Both the position numbers and the translations under genes were made by a program. A stretch of 64,000 bases of DNA, from the NCBI GenBank assembly GCA_020055645.1, contig CM034546.1:42842001-42906000 (forward strand). Direction: 5' to 3'. The stretch comes from Tomocerus qinae. Lineage: Eukaryota > Arthropoda > Collembola > Entomobryomorpha > Tomoceridae. The notes beneath the pieces were generated by a model. The model made no database searches, was not told where the DNA came from, and saw nothing but the letters and a program-made list of their open reading frames with translations. Positions 1 to 11,165 of the stretch are shown in pieces (the first letter of the stretch is position 1; the number at the start of each line of letters is the position of its first letter).

Positions 1-2875
1 GATTCAAAGAAAATGTGCTTGACGAAGCCGGACGACCAACGTATGACGAAGGTAGTAATATAATTACCATTCAAAAATGGAAATTTGGAAAAAATTTTCC
101 GAAACATTTCCAAGAAACAACATTAGCAAATTTTAATGGATACCCTCTATACCGCCGAAGGCAATTAGGGCTGACATTTACTAAAACCAAACAATGTATT
201 GAATTAGAAATGGATAACTGACATGTTGTACCCTATAATCCTTACTTATGCCTTAAATACAATGCTCATATCAATGTAGAAATTTGTTCAAGCATTAAAG
301 CCGTCAAATACGTTTTCAAATATGTCTATAAAGGCCATGACTGTGCCAACGTTGAGATTGGTTGCGATGAAATAAAAACATTTTTGGATTGCAGATATGT
401 CAGTGCGCCAGAAGCTATGTGGCGTCTTTGTGGATATCCAATGCATCAACATTCTCATGCGATTTATAGACTTCCTGTACATTTAGATGGTCAACAACCT
501 GTGTACTTTCAGGAAGGTAATGAAGCTGATGCAATAGAGAGGGCAGGAAATCGTTTTACTAAGCTTACAGCATGGTTTAAATTAAATGCCACAGATGAAT
601 CTCCAAAACAGTATTTGTATCCAGATATTCCATACTATTTTACTTGGCATCCCAAAGAAACCGTATGGAAAAAGCGAAAGCGAAACAACAAGCTAATTTC
701 AAGGATGTATACCGTGAGTCCGTCTGATAGCGAACGATATCATTTAAGACTGCTGCTACTCCATGTTAAAGGAGCAAAAAGTCATGATGATCTTAAAACA
801 GTCATGTGGGAAGAAAAAACAATAATTTGTCAAACATTTCAAGAAGCTTGCAAAAAGTTAGGTTTGTTGACGATGACAGTGAATGGGAAAACTATATTAA
901 AGAATGCTCTGAATTCCAAATGCCCAAGCAATTGAGGAAGCTTTTTGCGTATATTTTAGTCTTTTGCCAACCAGTTGAACCTTTATTGCTTTGGGATAAT
1001 TTCAAAGAGAAAATGATGGATGACTATATTCTTATGTACCCAAATCAGCCAGATTTAGCAATAAACCTGACTTTGGCTGATATTAAAATGGTAGTAAATA
1101 TGTCACATAAAGAATTGAGTGACTTTAGCTTACCAGAACCTGATTCCAATGTGATGACGTTATGTAACGAAAATTTGGTGGCTATTGCAGAAGAAAGACA
1201 AGAGTGTGAAAGACGTATTGCATTATTGTATGATGGCCAGAAGTACGCTTTTGATTCTATTATAACTGCTATAGATGATGCATCTATAACGCAACGGCTA
1301 TTTTATCTTGATGGGCCTGGGGGAAGTGGTAAAACTTTTCTCTATAATACACTTCTTTTTTAAAATGTAGAGGTGATGTTGCTTTTCCTATAGCTTGGAC
1401 AAGCTTTGTCCAACATTACTTAATGGTGGACAAACAGTGCATTCCTGTTTTGGATTACCAGTTCCAATCAATGAAACTTCAGCATGCAAATCAAAATCTA
1501 AAGAAGATTTGAAACTTAAACGAGGAAAACTGATCCTTTGGGACGAAGCCACAATGGTTCCTCTCTATGCTTTGCAAGCCATCGATCGAAGGTTAAGAGA
1601 AATTATGAATAATAAAAATACACCATTCGGAGGCAAAGTCATTTTAATGGGAGGAGATTTTAGACAAACTCTTCCTGTTATTCCTAGAGCAAAGCCCACT
1701 GAAATCTTAGAGCAATGTATTACAAAATTTGAACATTGGAAGGATTCGTTACCACAAACGAGATGGTTCGTTACCACAAATAAAGGACCTCCCAGAAAAT
1801 ATAATTCATGTTCCGAATGAGTTTATTGTAGAAAACATTGTTCATGCTATATTTGGTGAAACAGTGATGGTTAACCAGATTTCGGAAATGTCCTCAAGAG
1901 CAATTTTATGTCCATTAAATGAAGATGTCCTCAAGTTAAATGACGACATTATTGACCGTTTAGAAGGATCTCCTAGAATTTATTTAAGTTCAGACGTTGC
2001 GTTGGACAAAAAAGAATTGGGAGAAACGACATCCTATCCTACAGAATTTCTAAATTCGTTGACTCCATCAGGCATGGCACCACACAAATTAAAGCTGAAA
2101 ATAGGAGCTATTGTAATGCTGTTAAGGAATCTAGACTTTGGTTTGTGCAATGGTTCACGATTGATTGTTCGAAAAATGCACCAATACTCTATTGAAGCAG
2201 AAGTCCTTACAGGGAACCAAAAAGGCGAAATCGTTTTCATACCACGCATTACTGTTAATCCTTCTGAATCGAATTTGCCTTTTATTTTAAAAAGGAAACA
2301 ACTGCCTATCAGGGTGGCTTTTGCAATGACTATCAACAAAGCCCAAGGTCAGTCATTGAAAATGGTAGGCATATATTTACGTAAATCAGTGTTTAGCCAC
2401 GGTCAACTCTATGTTGCATTTTCGAGGGCTACATTAAAATCGGGAGTAAAAGTAAAGGTTTTGGACACTAATAATCAGGGAAAGCTTTTTCCTAAATGTA
2501 GTGAGACTTTTACTCTTAATGTAGTCTACCGAAGTATCCTGCAAAAGTAATACAGCCAAAATTGACATATAAACAACACCGGACAAATACAATATACCAA
2601 TACCACTGCGGTGGTAAAGAGCCAGCAAGAAAGTAGCGTCCACGTCGCCTGGCTTGGAAACAATGAGTTTTTCATTGGCTAATGACTTTCCACTTTAAAA
2701 AACACTATTCTTCTTATTAAGGATTTTGGATCAATGTCTGATGACTTTCCCACTTGAATTCATAGGGATACAACTAAAAAATTGCATTCAGTATACAGAT
2801 AGCCATGAACCAAGATCGTATATTGTTACCGATTTCCGTTTGGTGCTAGATAAGCCCATTGGCTGGGTTCACTAG
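1..2875 (+). mobile_element. Autonomous Helitron relic, 3' part
   Basis: This is the right-hand part of a rolling-circle transposon; its left end is outside the window. It contains a decayed Rep-helicase gene (separate entry) and a non-coding 3' tail. The element ends at 2875 with GCTGGGTTCACTAG followed by T, matching the Helitron rule of a CTRR end inserted between A and T. The same terminal motif, preceded by GTGCTAGAT about 15-20 bases upstream, ends the two short elements at 5891 and 48124. The tail also shares ATTGGCTAATGACTTTCCA near 2681 with the short element near 47815. I see no strong GC-rich hairpin just before the end. From 2876 on, the sequence matches the downstream flank of the IR gene near 29760, so the boundary is well placed. 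Confidence 0.88.
15..2550 (+). pseudogene. Helitron Rep / Pif1-like helicase pseudogene
   Basis: Remains of the Helitron replication initiator-helicase, which nicks and unwinds DNA for rolling-circle transposition. Visible Rep-side landmarks are the VVPYNPYL stretch and the KYVFKYVYKGHD motif (about 300-345), which holds the expected tyrosine region. Helicase landmarks are Walker A GPGGSGKT (about 1315-1338), Walker B ILWDEAT (about 1532-1552), GGDFRQTLPV (about 1650-1680) and the C-terminal TINKAQGQSL and YVAFSRA motifs (2330-2430). Decay is clear. There is an in-frame TGA at 219-221, a frameshift near 866-870, frameshifts near 1363 and 1400, and a frame break near 1730-1770 with a short local duplication. 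The piece between the DFRQ block and the FIVENIVHAIFGE block is shorter than in intact helicases, implying an internal deletion. The N-terminal end is outside the window. It cannot encode an active enzyme as it stands. Confidence 0.93.
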
Positions 2876-4330
2876 TTTAGAGATAAACTTACAATAATAC
2901 CTTGGAAAAATGGTTTGGTTGTCTTTACTCCCAAAATGTTACCAAAACTAAATTTATGAAACGACACATTTATCGAATTATTTTGACCATACTGCGTCGT
3001 TTCCTCGTACGACAATAAACTTGACATTTCTGAATGAGTGGAAAGTTGGAAAATAAAACCAACGATGCAGGTATTGAAAATTTTTAATTTCCTAATCCCT
3101 TTTATTTATATTGTGTCTAAACGTGCGTAACATGAACCTATTTTATATTAAATTTAATTGTAATTAATATACTATGGCTATATATGTTTAATACATTCTT
3201 CCCCGTTTCCTTGTACGACAAAAAACTGAATATCGTAAAAGGACTGAGTGATACAATCTTGACATGCATTTTTGCATATTTTTTATACCGATTAGTAATT
3301 TTGCAGCTATGACGTTTCGGAGCTCTACAATGCAAACCAAGATATACAAACCCCAAAAGCTGAAAGTCACAATAAATACCGAAATAAAGTTGGAATTCAA
3401 TTTTAGTCCTTTTGGAACACGCTCTTTCTGACAATCTTCGGGATTGCAATACTCATTTGGACGAAAAATGTATTGCTCAAATACAATATAGATTCCTGAA
3501 TATACTAAAGCATTCATTCTGAAGATAGTCGACTCCCTGAAAGGCACAGCTTCTATATTCCATTTTGCATGCCAACTTCAGAGAATTTGTCCCCGTAATA
3601 AAATTGTTGTTTAGGGTAAAGTTCTTTAGAAAAATTCCATTCTGAATTGAGAAAAAAGTTGGTAAGTGTATCTGACCAATCCAAATAGATACTATTTTCA
3701 CATCGAAAAACTTGCATTTGAATAGACGTCGTTGGATAATTGCGAGGAATGTCAACACTCTTGGAAATTTTGTCATAAATCCTTTGAACTGTAGAATTAT
3801 TTGATTTTCTGTAGGGCAACAGTAGCATAAGTTACCCCTATAATATCATAAATTACCCTTTTTATAAATTAGGTTATTAATTATTGGTAAATGAGATAAA
3901 CAACTTACTTAAACTATTGTATATTCTTAATGTATTACAAAACCTTAAGCAAGACGAGCGCAAAGCATGGATCCAAAATACAGAAATAGTTAGAACTGAA
4001 TTTTTTCCTCCTCGCTGGATAATTGTTACCTTTAATAATTAAATTTGATAGCGGAAAATTTTATCTCTGAAAAATTTTGATCAGAATCTTTTCTCGTTTA
4101 TGTTAAGACTATTTATTTTTTCTAACAGGGCAGGACTATGCATATATAACAGAAAGATTCTAATTCTTGTTAAATGTATTTAATGTTTTTGGCTTGCCTG
4201 AACCCTGATTTTTGTTTTTTATTTGAATAATATCAATGATTGCTAATAATTGCGTTGTTATGTAAGTTTATGTAAGTATGTACTAACATTACTAAGTAAT
4301 TAAAATTTATGTAAGTACGAACTGTAGTAT
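2876..4330. repeat. Truncated duplicate of the IR locus at 29.8-33.3 kb
   Basis: This block aligns with 29760-30745 and then directly with 32858-33345. It therefore carries the 3' flank of the intact IR gene, the last third of its coding sequence, and its 5' flank, with about 2.1 kb of the gene missing. The junction lies in GGGCAACAGTAGCATAAG near 3818-3835. The parent shows AACAGT on both sides of the missing piece (30740-30745 and 32858-32863), so a deletion at 6-bp microhomology fits. The shared 5' flank includes the motif TATGTAAGTTTATGTAAGTA repeated near 4260-4320 and near 33260-33340. Confidence 0.85.
3188..3828 (-). pseudogene. Ionotropic receptor pseudogene fragment (C-terminal third)
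   Basis: Two overlapping minus-strand reading frames (3553-3828, then 3188-3547) match the last roughly 200 residues of the intact IR at 30100-32400. Shared features are the ligand-binding S2-like piece with YLDWSDTLTNFF, the KQQFYYGDKFSEVGMQN block, and the last membrane segment near FISVFIV. A deletion of about 7 bases near 3552-3560, relative to the parent copy, shifts the frame. A second in-frame loss of 6 bases lies near 3421-3426. The N-terminal domain, first two membrane segments and pore are absent, removed by the deletion described for the surrounding block. It is a dead copy. Confidence 0.9.
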
Positions 4331-4753
4331 TTGTAGTATTATAGGAGACTGTGCTGTACTATCTATAAAGGGATACTATCTGTACTATAATAATATAAGG
4401 TGCGACATGCGCAAAGGGGAGACTGGCTGATTGTATCTGTTGAGCGGGTAGCGAATCAGAAAGCAGAAAAGTGATTGTAGAGTCAGTAGTTGGAATCAGT
4501 AGCATTTGGGACATTGGATAGCTACTAGATCCGTAGTTTGGGTCTCGGTCTGCGAAGCAAGTCTTCACCGACATGGCAGAAATAAAGAGAGACAATTAAG
4601 AATTACTGCAGATTATCCGTTGACTTATTCCGTGGCATCTTCACCTGATCTCATGCTTCTCCCGTCCATCCCTATCTACCACTGGCTATCATCTTCATCA
4701 CAATACTAAGTAATTAAAACTTATACACTATTGCATTTTAAATGTTATTACAA
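4331..4753. other. Intergenic, left flank of Helitron insertion
   Basis: No gene is supported; the short reading frames here have no recognisable content. The last roughly 25 bases before 4753 (ATTGCATTTTAAATGTTATT then ACAA) match 48791-48814, which is the left flank of the duplicated segment where no Helitron is present. Confidence 0.6.
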
Positions 4754-5891
4754 TCTCTATATAATAAACACAGAAGGAAAAAAAATTACCAATCTATCTA
4801 TGTAACTATGTATGTCTGGTAGGACAGCATAGGGAACCTGTATATATTGCGTTACGCAAAACCCACTCCCCATGTGTAACGCAAATTTTGACTCGAACAC
4901 TTTTCAGTACCTCCTCCTCCCATCAACTGCACACGTAATATATGCATGTACCTTAGAAGCAAAAATGCAAAATGCGCAAGACCAATTCCTCTAAACAACC
5001 GAAATGAGTCTTTTCATATTATTATAACATCAAAACAATAATTGAAATTAACATAAGAAGGTTGAATGGTGGTGAGTCGTGATTGGATGGAATAGATTAG
5101 CGAAAGGGGACATTTCGTAATGATCGTAATGTGGCTTATTAAATTGCATTTGAAAACGTCTAATACAAATTGGTTATGCTATATCAACAAATCTAATACA
5201 TATTCACGTACATCCATTTCTAAAGAAAATGGATACAAATTTTGACAGGGACCTAAATTTTTCAACTTTAATCTGTATCTGCTAAATTGTTTTTAAAAAT
5301 CAAATTCAATTCTCTAAATTTATTTAATTGCAGCCGCGAACAACTTAGCCAAACTCGAATAGTTAAGTCTTTGCAATATTGTTTAGTAGAGCTGGGTTTA
5401 CTTTTTTACTAACCTCTTGACTCTTTTGGCAGTTGGCTCACCTTTTTGTAGAATTAAATAATAGTGCTGGGTAACAAACTTTTCTTAAAAAATATTTATT
5501 CATAAGTTGTACTCATAGAATTTGTACGTTTTTCCAAAATCCCAGGGGGAATCTTATTTTTCTGATTTAAAAGGGAGCTTTTTGGTGACTTTGTGGGATT
5601 TTGTTTCAAAAATGGAGTCTTTCATTTTTCCCTGCATTTGAAGCTACGATGTACAGTTAATGTTTTGGTTTAGGAAATTCCTTTTTATCAGGAAGTTGGG
5701 GCTGCAGCTGATTTATCCACCATTATAGAGGTTAAAGTATTTTAATTTAAATATACTTTGTATTTACAAAGTTAACAAAATAACCTATTGGCATGTTTTC
5801 GAAATTGTTTTTATTACTGTGAAGAAGGGTAGCCTGCTAGCTGCTGAATTTCTCTTGAGTGCTAGATTTGTCCTTTAGCTGGGTTCACTAG
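4754..5891 (+). mobile_element. Non-autonomous Helitron, 1138 bp, with proven ends
   Basis: The element starts TCTCTATATAATAAACACAG, a canonical Helitron 5' end, and finishes GCTGGGTTCACTAG. It is flanked by A (4753) and T (5892) with no target duplication. It has no coding capacity. The ends are exact because the paralogous segment at 48791-48830 reads straight through the site (...TTATTACAA then TATACAATAAATAAG...) without the element. Its 3' end is shared with the autonomous relic ending at 2875. It shares both its 5' end and 3' end with the element at 47149-48124, including ATGTATGTCTGGTAGG near 4808. It was probably mobilised by the relative of the relic. Confidence 0.93.
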
Positions 5892-6004
5892 TATACAATA
5901 AATAAGTTGTCATCATCAGGCCTCGTATATTGGTGTACTAGTAAACAGGCATTCTAAAATTCTGTAAACATTAAATAAAATAAATCCTTATTCGTTATTA
6001 CGGA
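5892..6004 (+). promoter_or_regulatory. 5' flank / leader of Gr pseudogene copy A
   Basis: This short flank continues to the ATG at 6005 and is nearly identical to 48815-48928 in the second copy of the segment. The Helitron landed about 113 bases upstream of the start codon, so it separates the gene from its older upstream DNA. No TATA box or initiator could be assigned with confidence. Confidence 0.4.
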
Positions 6005-7601
6005 ATGACTTCGTTTTTTGTTACCGAAACTTTGGGCAAGTATTTCGAATTATTCATTCAGAAAAGTTGGCTGTCCGTTTTGGAATGGTGTCCAAGAGAA
6101 AAGAAACTAAAAGTCACTTCCAACAAATACAGATTTCACTGGTCCTGTCTAAATATTTCTGTCCACTGCATCATCAATCTTTACACAATAGCAAATCTAT
6201 TAATAGAGATTTTTCAACCGTCCCTACACGTAGGATACATTACGCTTTTCATAATGACAATTGTGATACAAACAACAGCAATAATTTTCTATGTCATTAT
6301 TCAGCATGACAAGAAAAATCTCCTACATTTTGTTTCTGTGTTGAATCAAATTATTTCAGTTGACAAAATCTACTCTGGTAAGAATCATTATGAATATTTT
6401 AAATTTTGTAATAATCTTGTAAGTACTTTTCCATATTTCCATTGCAAAATTAATAAAAAGCAATTCTCTTAAACAATGAAGACTCAATTTTTCACATACC
6501 AAAGTATGTATTTACTTACTATAAAATAATTGGTATTTGATATAATTAAAAACAAATTTTTTGAACAGAAAAATATTTAAGCGGACCTGAGAGACAAACA
6601 GCATACGAAGACACGAAACTATATTCCTGTTTGGTAAAGGCAATTATTGTAATGGCATTTTTTGTCTCTGTTTTTGCTGGAATAATATTGTTTACATTTA
6701 AATTTACTCCGACGATGCATTTGCTGGAGACGAAATTATATTTTCTGAGCTATTTGGCCATTAGGTTAATGTTAATTCCCTGTGCTATCTACGCAGTATG
6801 TTTTGCTTGGGTTTCTGTCTTGTTTTTCATTGTGTTATCATTATGCTACTCAGTAATATTGCTTTTTTGGCTTCAAGTTCTAACTGGAAGGGAGAGAATG
6901 GCAAAGAAATATGTTCGAGTTAAATCATTATTAAATCATTAGGCAATATCCTCTGCACACGTTCCGGGTCTACAAGGTTCTAAAACTAATCAATATTGAT
7001 ATAAATTATTCACTAATAGCTTCCCTCATGCCTCCTCTTTTGATGGCCGGTGCACTACTCACTATTTTATGTACCTTCTGCACTATTAAAATGTACACAG
7101 CGATTCCCATGCCCGGCTTCATTACCTATCCCTTGACGGCCAGATTTGTTATTAGTATGGAGTTGATATTATTACCAGCTACTGTTGGTAGACACGAACT
7201 CATCTCTATTTATACGGGAATGGAAAGGGAGTCAAAACAGACTAATAGACGAGTTGCAAAAAGAGCCTCCAAATGATCGCTGCTGGCGGATCACAGAAGT
7301 CCTATGTAAAGACAGCCGACAGTGATGAATACAATGTCGAATATATTACTCTAATATTAAAAATTATTAAATAATATCCCAATTAACTTAAAAAAGCATC
7401 ATCAAGTTCTATTTGTATAGTGTAAAAGTGTTTAATGATTCCAGAAACCATTGTTATTCTTCCTAAACTGATACAGCTGTCGTCCTCTCTGCTTTTCTGT
7501 GGGCGCGTTCTTCTCTATATGAAACGGTTGACTGTTTTGACATTTTTTCAAGCTGTGGCTTTATATCTACAATCAATGTTATGATGTCTATTACCTTGTA
7601 G
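6005..7601 (+). pseudogene. Gustatory-receptor-like (7-TM) pseudogene, copy A
   Basis: A chemoreceptor-family gene with the same two-exon plan as the intact paralogue at 41326-42679. Exon 1 (6005-6377, 373 nt) is open and ends at a GTAAGA donor. Exon 2 starts at 6569 after ACAG. Three lesions disable it. A short direct duplication (AAATCATT) near 6929-6941 shifts the frame before the conserved YPLHTFRVYKVLKL stretch. Two bases are missing near 7190 compared with 49980. About 220 bp of unrelated DNA is inserted between 7245 and 7466, inside the C-terminal exon. The last segment (7467-7601) still recognisably encodes the CFSVG-FF-T-FFQAVAL C-terminal helix and stop, with one more indel near 7565. 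The encoded protein would have been a plasma-membrane ligand-gated channel subunit in chemosensory neurons, by family. Confidence 0.88.
7245..7466. other. About 220-bp insertion inside Gr pseudogene A
   Basis: Present here and absent from the paralogue, where AGACTAATTCAAATGATTG runs straight into CAGCTGTCGTCC (50038-50066). It has no obvious terminal inverted repeats, poly-A tail or clear target duplication. Both edges are slightly uncertain because the flanks are diverged. Its origin is not recognised. Confidence 0.6.
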
Positions 7602-8829
7602 ATCTGCGTAGAATGTTTTATGAAGTAATTAAGAAATGTCAAATTAAGTAAAATATCTGTAAAACTTTTAAACTAAGTAAAATAATCATTTATTGCATGT
7701 ACATATAGTTGTAAATTATGTAACATTACGGCTTAAAATATATCTATAAGTAACAGCTGCAAAATAGCATTACGATATTCTATTGTAAACATAACAGATT
7801 AAAAATAAACCTTCATACATTCATCTTAGGATTGGATATGCACTTTTGCTTACATACCTATATAGAAAACCGTATCGAAAAATTATTCCATAGAAAGTGG
7901 GTCACTATTATATGTAGTGGTTAATGAATTTCTCAATAATTAAAAACTTCATTTCGTGAAACATAATGTGAAACCAGCCTGTTTTAGTAAATGAATTTAT
8001 TCCCAGGTAGTCATATACTAACATAATAAATTAAATCCGCGATACATCTCTGGCTACAATAGGCGTTGTAGTCTTAATTTGACTTGAGAACTGAAGAAGT
8101 ACAAAGGTCTTCTTCCTTCACACGATTTTAGTCAAATAATGTCTATTTCATGAGGTTTTTAATGAGGCAACACTTCAATAATTTTTTGGTTGGCTCAGTT
8201 GGCTGGCTCTATTTGCAGTCCAGCTAACGATATACTTATTAATGCTACTTTTACCACTGTTATCCACTACAAATCTTGTGTTAATTTTTTGATAAAAGGA
8301 AGCTTTGTCTATGTAAGTTGGATGGATTCCTATATGGAAAACAGATTGTACAAAGAACATGTGACACATGATGGCTACGTGGTTTCATATGATCGTATTT
8401 ATCTCAACTCTTAAATCGTGCGTTAATCAAATACACAAACTTACCTTAGTTAGTATCATATGCAAAACACAATCACAACAGTATAGGTATAATAATATTA
8501 TTATCCTCTAATTTCAAACACGAATAAAAAATTTTTTTATATGGACGGGGGTCCCCGTCCCCATCCTTAACCATGTTATACAACTGATAACCGACGGCAT
8601 TTGTATTTGATGTGATTTCAATATCATTCAATGTTAAACCCTGACAGTATCATAATTGATGATAAATGGGGAATAAGATAAGGCTTAATGTATACGGTTG
8701 TACTCAAATAATCTACCTGGTGCTATGCTTCACTGCGCTTTTACATAACATTGATTTAACTGGTAATTAAGTCACGGCCACCTAAAAGCAATTAATTCCT
8801 TGTTTGAATATAAATATTAATTTGTAAAA
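7602..8829. other. Intergenic spacer between Gr and LRR-like gene, copy A
   Basis: It matches 50182-51435 almost throughout, with scattered indels, so it was duplicated with its neighbours. The short open frames around 8190-8414 are disrupted in the other copy and are not supported as genes. The last 100 bases before 8830 are AT-rich (AAATATTAATTTGTAAAA just before the ATG) and probably hold the promoter of the LRR-like gene. Confidence 0.6.
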
Positions 8830-10087
8830 ATGAACGAAATAAAGGATTTATTGTACACTGAAATAAAAACAGAATTAAATCAAGTATACATACTAATTAG
8901 AATCTTAAATATTCTAAACAGAGAAACAGTTGAGAATTACCACATCAAAGTTAATTCCAAAACGATTCGTGCGGACTTTAATGCACGAGGGACGAAAATT
9001 GAATTGAATTTTTGTGCTGTGCAATTGAATATACGTTTACCATCCATCTTAACAGAACTGATTGTAAGCAAAGTAAAATTTGTAGATGAAAATGGAAACG
9101 CTGTTCAAAAAGTGTACATCAAGGATTGGATACCTTGGAAATTGGAAAAGTTGAATTTCACAGGCTCTTTCTTGACAGATTGTGTCCTGGATTTAGACAG
9201 GATGCCATACGTAAAAAGATTGTATTTAAAAAGCTGTGTACTGAATGTAAGTGCAGTTGACAGTCGTCTGACTCCAGAGGAATTGGAATTGAATGAAGTA
9301 AAATTCAATTGGGGAAGGCGAGAGATGGACAAGGTCAATATCAATGTCTACTTCAATTTCAGCCAAACCAACAGTCTAGTACTGAAATGTCCTAATAAAA
9401 AGAACGTTGAAGTTGACTTGAGTGACTTTGTGTCTATCGACCATGTTGAGTTGCAAAATATTGAAATATGTAACTGGATCGAAGCCAAATAGTCAATTAT
9501 GACTTTAATCTTAGAAAATGTCGACTTCGTACAGAAAACACAATTGAAAGTCGAGGAAATGGAAATCACATCTTCGGTTTTGACATTTCTGCATTGCCAA
9601 ATACACTGCAAACGTTAACTTTGACATTGTCCCGAAATTCCAATCAAAATGATCATGAAAGCGTTAATTTGCCATCCTTAACTTATTTGGTACTCTCCGA
9701 AGTTGATAGCTACATTATCACCCAATTTACTTCCACCAAGTTGACTCATGTTCACTTCATAGAGATGGAAAATCTAAATGTGAATTTTCTTCCAGACAGA
9801 TCGACATATTAAAATTACATACTCGAAGCAGGCGAAAAATATATTGTCAACTGTTTTCGATTTCTTCACTCCCAAGTCCAATGGAGAAAAGAGGAGGGTA
9901 GCCGTTGAAAAAGGTCTAAAGCAAGTCAGTAACCTAATTCTGGAAGATTATCATTTGAATGAAGTTAGAAAGATGATGAGATATTTCCAAACAAAAAACG
10001 TCGTCGTGGCAATAGATTCAATCGAAGTAGGAGATTTGCCAAACGTTTTGAAGTTATCTGAAGATACACCATCAGTAGCCATTGGAT
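8830..10087 (+). pseudogene. LRR-like cytosolic protein pseudogene, copy A
   Basis: A broken copy of the intact 486-codon gene at 51436-52896. The first 220 codons are open. Codon 221 is TAG at 9490-9492 where the intact copy has TGG. One base is missing near 9581 (TCGGTTTTGAC against TCGGTTGTTGAC), and two near 9798 (ACAGATCGAC against ACAGCGCTCGAC). Homology stops abruptly near 10087, inside the codons for SIAIG, so the last 68 or so codons are gone and a tandem-repeat field begins soon after. The start context and upstream 1.2 kb match the intact copy, so the loss is in the body of the gene. It cannot make the full protein. Confidence 0.92.
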
Positions 10088-11165
10088 GTCCGTGAAGTTA
10101 TACCATGGTAGGATTTTACCAAGTAGGTTCCAAAGGTGGGCTTAACCAGGGCCCGAATCACCACCAAGAAACAAACCGAAAACTAATTCAACGATAAAAT
10201 AATCAACCAAGGACCATTCGAAAACTACAAAATCAGGTTAAATGAACCTAGGGGACATTCAAAAACTACGTCAATAGCCTAAATTTGACATTTACGTTGT
10301 AATGCATCTGTATAAGTATGAAACCACCAAAAACATAAAAAACAGTCAAAAACGTTATTAAGGGCCATTCACAAATGGTGTAATTATAAAAGATATGCCA
10401 CAATCGGGTTAAATAAAGCTAAGGGACATTCAAAAATTGCGTCAATAGCCAACATTTGACATTTCCGATGTAATGCATCTGTATTTGTATGAAGCAACAA
10501 AAAAAATTAAAGAGAGTCAAAAACGTTAATAGGGGCTGTCCACAAATGGTGTAAATGTAATAATTTGCCATTCACCATTTCCAAAATTGAAAAATTGAAA
10601 AAACCGATCCAGGGGACATTGGTAAACAATGTAAATTTGTAAATAGCCAAGATTTGCCATTTCCCTTCTAGCGCAACTGCCTGAGAACGAAACTATATTA
10701 ATCATAAAAAACAGTTAAAACAGTTTATAAGAGTCATCCGTAAATGGTGCAAATATAAAACACATGCCATTAGTCCTCATATAAAACGACGTTCACGATA
10801 ATAAACCTAGGGGCAATTCACAAACAACGTCAAAAGCCAAACTTTGACAATTCCGTTGTAAGGCATCTGTATCTGTATGAAACCATCAAAAACGTTAATA
10901 GGGGCCGTCCACAATTAGTGTAAATATAAACTCATGCTATTTGTTCTCAAATAAAACAAGGTTAACAAATTATCCCTAAAAGTACAAAAACGACTAATTA
11001 GCACACAGGGCATTACCAAAATTTAAAAAAAAACAATCCAGCGGACATTCGCAAACTATGTACATTGCAAAAATTTGCAATTTCCGTCCAAGGGCAACTG
11101 ACTGTGGCATTCAATAGCCATTTCGAAGAACGTTCAAAATCAAAAGATCCACCCTTACAAATGTG
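10088..11165. repeat. Degenerate tandem repeat, about 170-230 bp period
   Basis: A recurring block reads GGGGACATTC, then AAA-CTACGTCAATAGCC, then TTTGACATTTCCGTTGTAATG, then CATCTGTAT. Its anchors fall at 10252, 10423, 10613, 10810 and 11041. A second shared motif, GTTAATAGGGGC-GTCCACAAATGGTG, lies between anchors. Copies differ widely, so the array is old. No open frame or transposon end was recognised. It starts just after the truncation of the LRR-like pseudogene. Confidence 0.75.

Noticed and set aside
4506..4709. 67-codon plus-strand frame
   Set aside because: There is an opposing frame of similar size, no conserved content, and no counterpart in the duplicated segment.
8180..8230. tRNA-like D-arm (GGCTCAGTTGGCTGGCTC)
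   Set aside because: No matching acceptor stem, anticodon arm or T-arm box is found around it, and the paralogue at 50785 changes the stretch.
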